This document shows positions 14,145-19,197 of a stretch of 19,197 bases of DNA, in pieces. The first letter of the stretch is position 1. Every line of letters starts with the position of its first letter. The notes beneath the pieces were generated by a model. It saw only the letters and a program-made list of their open reading frames with translations. It did no database searches and had not been told where the DNA came from. Made by a program: the position numbers and the translations under genes. The DNA comes from Chloroflexota bacterium (GTDB lineage Bacteria > Chloroflexota > UBA6077), in NCBI GenBank assembly GCA_021806765.1, contig JAJZQR010000082.1, positions 1 through 19,197 of the forward strand, given 5' to 3'.

Positions 14145-16916
14145 ATGCCGCCGATCTCCCTGCCAACCTTCATAGCCCGCTGGCAGAGGTCCACCCTCAC
14201 CGAGCGGAGCGCCGCCCAGTCCCACTTCATCGACCTGTGCCACCTGATCGAGCGGCCCACCCCCGCCGAGGCCGACCCCACCGGCGATTTCTACACCTTC
14301 GAGAAGGGGGTGAAGAAAGCGGGTGGGGGCGAGGGCTTCGCCGACGTCTGGAAGAAGGGCTACTTCGCCTGGGAGTACAAGGGGAAGCACAAGAACCTGG
14401 ACGCCGCCTACCGGCAGCTTCAGCTCTACCGGGACGACCTGGAGAACCCCAAGCTGCTGGTGGCCTGCGACTTCAACCGCTTCGAGATCCACACCAACTT
14501 CAACGACACCCCCTCCCGCACCTACCGCTTCGACCTGTCGGACCTGGCCAGCGGCTCGACGGTGATGGGGAGCGCCCTGACCCCCCTGGAGATGCTGAGG
14601 TCGGTCTTCACCGACCCGGACCGGCTCCGGCCCGAACACACCACCTCCCAGGTCACCGAGGAGGTGGCGGCGCAGTTCGCCCTCCTGGCCGAGAGCCTGC
14701 GGAAGTACGGCGCCAACCCGGAGGACGCCGCCCGCTTCCTGATGAAGCTGCTCTTCTGCCTCTTCGCCCAGGACGTGGGTCTGCTGCCCGGCCACCTGTT
14801 CACCCAGCTGGTGGACCGAACCCGCGGCCGCTCGGCGGAGTTCACCGCGCGGCTCCGAGAGCTGTTCAGGGCCATGTCCACGGGCGGCTCCTTCGGCTGG
14901 GAGGACGTGCCCTACTTCGACGGCGGCCTCTTCTCCGACGACGCGGCCATCGACCTCTCCTCCGACGACATGGACCGGCTCTCGCTGGCCTGCAGGATGG
15001 ATTGGGCGGCGGTCGAGCCGGCCATCTTCGGGACCCTCTTCGAGCGCAGCCTGGACCCGGACAAGCGATCCCAGCTGGGGGCTCACTACACCTCCCGCGA
15101 GGACATCATGGAGATAGTGGAGCCGGTGCTGATGGCCCCCCTGCGGAGGGAGTGGGCGGGACTTAAGGAGGAGATCGCGGCGCTGCTGGCAGCGGGGAAG
15201 AGGGAGGAGGCGCAGGGGCTTCTGGAGGGCGTCTCCCGGCGGCTCGCGGGGGTGCGGGTGCTCGACCCCGCCTGCGGGAGCGGCAACTTCCTCTACGTGG
15301 CCCTCAAGCAGCTGCTGGGTCTGGAGAAGGAGGCGATCGTCTTCGCCGCGGCCAGCGGCCTGGAGGGCTGGACGCCCCGTGTGAGTCCCGACCAGCTCCA
15401 CGGGATCGAGGTCAACCCCTACGCCCACGAGCTGGCCCAGATCGCCATCTGGATCGGCTACCTCCAGTGGATGCACGACAACGGCTTCCCGGTGGAGGAG
15501 CGGCCCATCCTACGGCCGCTGGACAGCGTGCTCCAGATGGACGCCATCCTCGCCCACGATGCGACGGGCCGGCCGGTGGAGCCCGCATGGCCCGAAGCCG
15601 ACGTGATCGTGGGGAACCCTCCCTTCCTGGGAGGCAACAAGATCCGCCAAGGATTGGGAGACCAGCACCTTGAATCGCTGTTCGCCCTCTATAGTGGCCG
15701 AGTCCCTGCCTTCGCCGACCTTGTGTGCTACTGGTTCGAGCGAGCTAGAGCTTTGATAGAGCAGGGAAAGGTACAGCGGGTTGGCCTTCTCGCCACCAAC
15801 TCGATCCGGGGTGGAGCAAATCGGCGGGTGTTGGAGCGGATAAAGGAGACAGGCGACATTTTCATGGCCTGGAGCGACCGTCCCTGGATCTTGGACGGGG
15901 CAGCAGTCCATGTCTCCATGGTCGGATTCGACGATGGGAACGAGGTCGAGCGACTACGCGATGGCCATAAGGTCGCACGCATCAACGCAGATCTGACCGC
16001 AAGGGCCGACCTGACAACCGCGAGGCCTCTCGCCGAGAATACTGGAATCTGCTTCAGAAGCGACGAAAAGGGTGGGCCGTTCCACATCGACGACACGACT
16101 GCCCGAAGAATGCTCGCTGCTCCCATCAATCCGAACGGACGGCCCAACGCAGATGTGGTCCGCCCATACGTCAATGCCCTGGACCTGACTCGTGGGGCAA
16201 GAAACGTCTGGATTATCGACTTTGGATGCGACGCCTCTGAGGAGGAGGCTGCCCTGTACGAACTCCCATTCGAGTACGTGAGCCACGTAGTGAAACCAGT
16301 TCGAAACAAAGGGAGGAATGAGCGCGAGAAAACCTACTGGTGGCTTCATCGTCGTCCCGCTCCAGACATGCGACGGGCTGTATCCGGCTTGAGCCGCTTC
16401 ATCGTCACACCGATGGTAGCCAAGCACCGCGTGTTCGTTTGGCTGGATGGTAAGGCCATTCCTGACCACCAGCTACATTCAATCGCCCGCGCCGACGACT
16501 ACTTCTTCGGCGTTCTACAATCCAAGCTCCATGAGTTGTGGGCGCTGCGCATGGGAACCTCGCTCGAAGATCGCCCCCGATACACCCCCACCACCACCTT
16601 CGAGACCTTCCCCTTCCCCTGGCCGCCGGGCAGGGAGTCCCAGGGCGATCCTCGGGTGCAGGCCATCGCCGCCGCCGCCCGGGAGCTGGTGGAGCTGCGG
16701 GACCGCTGGCTGAACCCGGAGTGCGCCACCGAGGCGCAGCTGAAGGAGCGCACCCTCACCAACCTGTACAACCGGCGGCCCGAGTGGCTCAAGATCGCCC
16801 ACCGCAGGCTGGACGAGGCCGTCCTGGATGCCTACGGCTGGCCCCACGACCTCTCCGACCAGGAGATCCTGGAGCGGCTCCTGGCCCTCAACCTGGAGCG
16901 GGCGGCTCACAGGTGA
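14145..16916 (+). CDS. MmeI-like single-chain (type IIL) restriction-modification enzyme
   Basis: A 923-residue protein that should both cut and methylate DNA; MmeI is about the same size (919). The N-terminal nuclease domain shows D67-x9-E77-Y-K79 (ADVWKKGYFAWEYKG), the D-X9-EXK motif of the MmeI family. A helical spacer (about 150-310) leads to LGAHYTSREDI. The gamma-class adenine methyltransferase core follows: SAM-binding motif I DPACGSGNF (374-382), GIEVNPYAHELAQIAIWIGYLQW (motif II-III region), and catalytic motif IV NPPF (491-494). Residues about 600-800 form the target recognition domain, and FETFPFPWP begins the C-terminal part. From about 15615 to 16580 base composition drops and codon use changes, suggesting a swapped specificity segment. 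No separate restriction, methylation or specificity gene is present. Both activities look intact; target sequence unknown. Confidence 0.92.
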   Translation: MPPISLPTFIARWQRSTLTERSAAQSHFIDLCHLIERPTPAEADPTGDFYTFEKGVKKAGGGEGFADVWKKGYFAWEYKGKHKNLDAAYRQLQLYRDDLENPKLLVACDFNRFEIHTNFNDTPSRTYRFDLSDLASGSTVMGSALTPLEMLRSVFTDPDRLRPEHTTSQVTEEVAAQFALLAESLRKYGANPEDAARFLMKLLFCLFAQDVGLLPGHLFTQLVDRTRGRSAEFTARLRELFRAMSTGGSFGWEDVPYFDGGLFSDDAAIDLSSDDMDRLSLACRMDWAAVEPAIFGTLFERSLDPDKRSQLGAHYTSREDIMEIVEPVLMAPLRREWAGLKEEIAALLAAGKREEAQGLLEGVSRRLAGVRVLDPACGSGNFLYVALKQLLGLEKEAIVFAAASGLEGWTPRVSPDQLHGIEVNPYAHELAQIAIWIGYLQWMHDNGFPVEERPILRPLDSVLQMDAILAHDATGRPVEPAWPEADVIVGNPPFLGGNKIRQGLGDQHLESLFALYSGRVPAFADLVCYWFERARALIEQGKVQRVGLLATNSIRGGANRRVLERIKETGDIFMAWSDRPWILDGAAVHVSMVGFDDGNEVERLRDGHKVARINADLTARADLTTARPLAENTGICFRSDEKGGPFHIDDTTARRMLAAPINPNGRPNADVVRPYVNALDLTRGARNVWIIDFGCDASEEEAALYELPFEYVSHVVKPVRNKGRNEREKTYWWLHRRPAPDMRRAVSGLSRFIVTPMVAKHRVFVWLDGKAIPDHQLHSIARADDYFFGVLQSKLHELWALRMGTSLEDRPRYTPTTTFETFPFPWPPGRESQGDPRVQAIAAAARELVELRDRWLNPECATEAQLKERTLTNLYNRRPEWLKIAHRRLDEAVLDAYGWPHDLSDQEILERLLALNLERAAHR

Positions 16917-16980
16917 CAGAAACCGCTTCGGCCCGACGGCGCGCCGGTAGTCCAGTGCTCCGTCACGGTGATTTCGAAGC

Positions 16981-17005
16981 GTAGGGCGGGGCCCTGTGCC
17001 CCGCC
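16981..17005 (+). repeat. REP-like palindrome 1 (GTAG + stem)
   Basis: GTAG (16981-16984) is directly followed by an 8-bp perfect stem GGCGGGGC/GCCCCGCC (16985-16992, 16998-17005) with loop CCTGT. Confidence 0.8.
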
Positions 17006-17031
17006 GCCCGCCGGCCGAAAGTCTCGACGCT

Positions 17032-17056
17032 GTAGGGCGGGGGCTTGTCCCCCGCC
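17032..17056 (+). repeat. REP-like palindrome 2 (GTAG + stem)
   Basis: GTAG (17032-17035), then an 8-bp stem GGCGGGGG/CCCCCGCC (17036-17043, 17049-17056) with loop CTTGT. Same layout and orientation as the element at 16981. Confidence 0.8.
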
Positions 17057-17081
17057 GCCTGCTCTGCGATGGCAGGTCGGC

Positions 17082-17106
17082 GGCAGGGCAGAGCGCCCTG
17101 CCCTAC
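17082..17106 (-). repeat. REP-like palindrome 3 (inverted, stem + CTAC)
   Basis: An 8-bp stem GGCAGGGC/GCCCTGCC (17082-17089, 17095-17102), loop AGAGC, is directly followed by CTAC (17103-17106). It has the same geometry as the two preceding elements but the opposite orientation. Confidence 0.78.
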
Positions 17107-17192
17107 GTCCCTTCGCCCCGACGCCTCTCAGCGGATGCTTTGCTCTCGGTTGCCGCTGGCAACGGGGGAGGGTTGCCCTTGCCGGCAGGGAA

Positions 17193-17232
17193 GGGCGAAG
17201 CATTCCGCTGCAGCGGAATGCTTCGCCCCTAC
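17193..17232 (-). repeat. REP-like palindrome 4 (36-base perfect palindrome + CTAC)
   Basis: The half-site GGGCGAAGCATTCCGCTG (17193-17210) is followed by its exact complement (17211-17228), then CTAC (17229-17232). The remainder of the gap 16917-17286 shows only a small GTTGCC/GGCAAC hairpin (17149-17163) and no gene. Confidence 0.85.
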
Positions 17233-17286
17233 GACGGGCCCGGCTCCGTGATCTCCGAATCTTGAACCGCCCCTCTCGGCGTCGCG

Positions 17287-17315
17287 TTGACGGCGGCGAA
17301 CCAGCGGGGTATGCT
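17287..17315 (+). promoter_or_regulatory. Promoter of the DUF5808 gene
   Basis: TTGACG (17287-17292) and TATGCT (17310-17315) with an ideal 17-bp spacer. Predicted start near 17322, with a leader of about 54 bases to ATG 17376. Confidence 0.68.
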
Positions 17316-17375
17316 CCTATTGGGATGGTTGATTCCATCATATAGGCGCAAAAGCGGGCATTTCGTTCGAGGCAT

Positions 17376-17681
17376 ATGACTTTCTATATACTAGAGATAG
17401 CAGTGGTCGCCCTGCTGGTGATGGGCATCGTCTGGGTGGTACGCACCACGTGGGCGGCCGGAAAAGACGGCGATGTTCCCGGTAGCCTGGTCGGCCGTGA
17501 TGACGACGGGTTCTGGCTCGGCGGCATCCTCTACTACAATCCCAACGACCCTGCCCTCCTGGTGCCCAGGCGCTTCGGCATTGGCTGGACCCTCAACCTC
17601 GGCAACCCACGAAGCTGGCTCCTGCTCACAGCTATGGTGGCCCTGGCGGTGGTGCCGGCGGTCATCAAGCGCATCGGCTGA
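17376..17681 (+). CDS. DUF5808-type small membrane protein
   Basis: A 101-residue protein with two hydrophobic segments: YILEIAVVALLVMGIVWVV at the N-terminus and WLLLTAMVALAVVPAVI at the C-terminus. Between them lies DDDGFWLGGILYYNPNDPALLVPRRFGIGWTLNLGNPRSW, which fits the DUF5808 signature (D...W.gGi.YYNP.Dp...v.kR.G.GwtlN...p..w). Function of the family is unknown; members often occur as parts of larger membrane proteins. Here it stands alone with its own promoter. The ribosome site is weak (GAGGCAT). It is 49 bases upstream of the broken amidohydrolase and may be co-transcribed with it. Confidence 0.82.
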   Translation: MTFYILEIAVVALLVMGIVWVVRTTWAAGKDGDVPGSLVGRDDDGFWLGGILYYNPNDPALLVPRRFGIGWTLNLGNPRSWLLLTAMVALAVVPAVIKRIG

Positions 17682-17730
17682 CGCGAGGCCGTGGTAGGAT
17701 ATTCCCTCACCAACTGCCGAGGAGGCGCAC

Positions 17731-18577
17731 ATGGCCGATAACGTCCTGGCACAGACGATTCGACGGGAAGTGGATGCGATCCCCCTGGTCGATACCCACG
17801 AGCATATCCGTCCCGAGCAGGAGCGGCTGGCCCAGCGGCTCGACCTCTTCTATCTCTTTCCCCACTATGCCTCTTCCGACCTGATCTCCGCGGGGATGCC
17901 GGTTGCGGATCTGCTGGAGGTGCGCGATCCCTCACGGCCGCTGGGGGAGCGCTGGTCCAAGTTCGCTCCCTACTGGGAGAGGATGAAGAACACGGGCTAC
18001 GGACGAGCCCTCCTGATCGCAGCGCGGGATCTCTTCCAGGTTGCCACCATCGATCGGGATAGTTACGAACTGCTGTCGGAGCGGCTTCAAGCCTCGAATC
18101 GGGCGGGGTGGTATTCCCACGTGCTCCGGGACCTGGCCAATATCGAGTCCTCGATCGTGGACCTCGAGACCACCGAGGTGGACCGAGCGCTGTTTCATCC
18201 CGCCGTTCGGTTCGACAACTTCATCATGGCAAGGTCGAGGGTCGACCTTCGACAGCTGGAAAAGAGCACGGGCGTAGCCATTCACTCGCTGGACGATCAC
18301 CTGCGGGCCCTCGACGCCGCCTTCGAGCAAGCGGTTCACGGTGCCCGGCAACAAGATCCTGGCCTTCGGTGGGGACTATCGAATAGTGGAGGGGGCCTAC
18401 GCTCACGCGTCGATGGCGCGGGACGGCGTGGCGCAGGTCCTGACGGAGAAGGTCCAGGAGGGCTATCTCACGGAGGATGAGGCCCTCGATCTGGCGCGGA
18501 GGATGCTCCACGACAACGGCTACGAGCTTTTCAACCTCGGCACCCTATCGAGCTCCGCGCCGAACAGCGCCGGCTGA
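17731..18577 (+). pseudogene. Amidohydrolase-family protein, internally deleted and frameshifted
   Basis: The N-terminal part (17731 to about 18337) reads MADNVLAQTIRREVDAIPLVDTHEHIRPEQE, with the H-x-H metal motif of amidohydrolases, through to HLRALDAAFEQAV. The reading frame then turns into low-complexity sequence. The C-terminal part resumes one frame over at about 18338 with VPGNKILAFGGDYRIVEGAYAHASMARDGVAQVL and EALDLARRMLHDNGYELFNLG, the usual end of these TIM-barrel hydrolases with the metal-binding Asp in GGD. The middle of the barrel, where further His ligands normally lie, is missing; I estimate over 100 residues from memory of homologues. The strong ribosome site GAGGAGG (17719-17725) survives. 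The residual open frame of 249 codons is unlikely to be active. Confidence 0.8.
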
Positions 18578-18613
18578 AGAGACCCCGGTACCTCTCAGAG
18601 CACCATCCTCATC

Positions 18614-18652
18614 GTAGGGACGCAGAGCCACGTGGCTCTGCGCCCGCCCTAC
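18614..18652. repeat. REP-like palindrome bounded by GTAG and CTAC
   Basis: A perfect 22-base palindrome (half-site CGCAGAGCCAC, 18621-18642) is flanked by GTAGGG (18614-18619) and CCCTAC (18647-18652). It lies between the amidohydrolase remnant and the ArsR promoter. Confidence 0.75.
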
Positions 18653-18699
18653 CGGAAGAAGGCAATTTCACCCTTTACCGCGAAGCCCTCGCAACGGGC

Positions 18700-18729
18700 T
18701 TGACGCGTAAGCGATTGCTTACGTATAAT
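18700..18729 (+). promoter_or_regulatory. Promoter of the arsR-type operon, leaderless
   Basis: TTGACG (18700-18705) and a perfect TATAAT (18724-18729) with an 18-bp spacer. The base seven positions after the -10 box is the A of ATG 18736, and there is no ribosome site, so the transcript should be leaderless. Confidence 0.85.
18706..18723. promoter_or_regulatory. ArsR operator filling the promoter spacer
   Basis: CGTAAGC (18706-18712), GATT, GCTTACG (18717-18723): a perfect 7-bp inverted repeat whose 18 bases are exactly the spacer between -35 and -10. A winged-helix dimer bound here would block RNA polymerase directly, giving autorepression. Confidence 0.75.
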
Positions 18730-18735
18730 CACCGC

Positions 18736-19068
18736 ATGGCAACGACTACCGAACACAAACCCGAGGTCTTTGAAGCAATCAGCCATCCCGCGCGGCGACG
18801 TATGCTCGACCTCCTCGCCGAGGGCGACCACCCTGTCAATGCGATTGCGGGACACTTCGAGATGAGCCGCCCGGCCGTCTCCCAGCACCTCCGCCTTCTG
18901 CTCGATGCCGGTCTCGTGACCGAGCAGCGGCACGGCCGGGAGCGCCGCTATCGGCTCGCCCCCGAGCGGCTCAGCCCAGTGCGCGACTGGATCGCTCACT
19001 ACGAGCGGTTCTGGGACGACCATCTGCAGCGCCTTCAGGAGCAACTAGCGAAAGGGAGTGAACGATGA
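18736..19068 (+). CDS. ArsR-family transcriptional regulator
   Basis: A 110-residue winged-helix repressor. It starts KPEVFEAISHPARRRMLDLLAEGDHPVNAIAGHFEMSRPAVSQHLRLLLDAGLVTEQRHGRERRYRLAPERLSPVRDWI; SRPAVSQHLRLLLDAGLV is the recognition helix and RHGRERRYRL the wing. The ELCVCDL metal motif of classical ArsR/SmtB is absent, so the signal is probably not a metal; this form is the one usually paired with an SRPBCC/AHSA1 protein, as here. The C-terminal helix HYERFWDDHLQRLQEQL likely dimerises. ATG 18736 is chosen as the leaderless start. The stop overlaps the next ATG (ATGA, 19065-19068), so the two are translationally coupled. Autoregulation is expected through the operator at 18706-18723. Confidence 0.95.
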   Translation: MATTTEHKPEVFEAISHPARRRMLDLLAEGDHPVNAIAGHFEMSRPAVSQHLRLLLDAGLVTEQRHGRERRYRLAPERLSPVRDWIAHYERFWDDHLQRLQEQLAKGSER

Positions 19069-19197
19069 CGGAGAGTATTCGAAGAGAGATATTGTATCCG
19101 CAGCCCCGAGAAGAGGTCTGGCGGGCGCTCACGGACAGCGCCGTCCTCGCCGAGTGGCTGATGCCCAACGACTTCGAGCCACGCGTTGGCCATCGCT
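19065..19197 (+). CDS. SRPBCC/AHSA1-domain protein (partial, runs off the window)
   Basis: The first 44 codons are open to the window end: MTESIRREILYPQPREEVWRALTDSAVLAEWLMPNDFEPRVGHR. The pattern R.i..p.erVW.ALTd...l..W.m...fep..G is the start of the Activator-of-Hsp90 homologue (AHSA1) type of the SRPBCC helix-grip fold, which binds hydrophobic ligands. It overlaps the regulator gene by ATGA. GGGAG lies upstream as a ribosome site. The protein may sense or bind the compound that controls the ArsR repressor. The C-terminal half is not in this window. Confidence 0.88.
   Translation, partial: MTESIRREILYPQPREEVWRALTDSAVLAEWLMPNDFEPRVGHR

Noticed and set aside
13989..15476. 495-codon open frame antisense to the MmeI-type gene
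   Set aside because: A shadow of a high-GC coding strand; the translation is a Gly/Val/Glu-rich string without fold features, while the sense strand has the nuclease and SAM motifs.
16917..17375. Small genes such as 16968-17345 or 17045-17251
   Set aside because: They consist of translated REP-like palindromes and have no ribosome site.

Overview
This is a GC-rich bacterial window (about two thirds G+C by eye) with short intergenic gaps, sigma-70-type promoters (TTGAC- at -35) and many palindromic intergenic repeats. No rRNA, tRNA or other phylogenetic marker is present. The mix of DUF362, rubrerythrin, a CrtC-like lipoprotein, a secreted gamma-glutamyltransferase, apparently leaderless promoters and GTAG/CTAC-bounded palindromes fits an environmental Chloroflexota or a similar high-GC lineage, but this is a weak inference.

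Layout. 1-1075: a terminator, a 55-residue Cys/His protein and a LysE-type exporter. 1150-4760: a redoxin-like protein divergent from a DUF362-MFS gene pair that overlaps by ATGA, followed by rubrerythrin and a strong terminator. 4761-7068: a composite repeat, a glyoxalase-like (VOC) protein, and a CrtC-type lipoprotein on the other strand. 7188-7858: a Phd/VapC toxin-antitoxin pair with a palindromic operator. 7892-10204: an MMPL/RND transporter carrying a translated heptad repeat. 10487-12316: a secreted gamma-glutamyltransferase. 12317-12675: a gene-free repeat region. 12676-13488: a secreted cysteine-rich protein on the minus strand. 13765-16916: a small zinc-finger-like protein and a 923-residue MmeI-type restriction-modification enzyme. 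16917-17286: a cluster of REP-like palindromes. 17376-18577: a DUF5808 membrane protein and a broken amidohydrolase. 18736-19197: an ArsR regulator translationally coupled to an SRPBCC/AHSA1 protein that runs off the window.

How the genes fit together. There is no single pathway. The window is a set of short transcription units: transport (LysE, MFS, MMPL), oxidative-stress defence (redoxin, rubrerythrin), cell-envelope or secreted functions (CrtC-like lipoprotein, GGT, Cys-rich protein) and genome defence or accessory functions (toxin-antitoxin, MmeI-like enzyme). The most interesting signals are (i) the single-chain restriction-modification enzyme whose specificity half has a different base composition from the rest of the gene, (ii) a family of palindromes bounded by GTAG or CTAC, including a 90-bp element that can fold as a four-way junction, (iii) heptad-based inverted repeats, one of which has entered a coding sequence in frame, and (iv) an ArsR promoter whose 18-bp spacer is itself a perfect operator-like palindrome. 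I do not see a clearly new multi-gene system.
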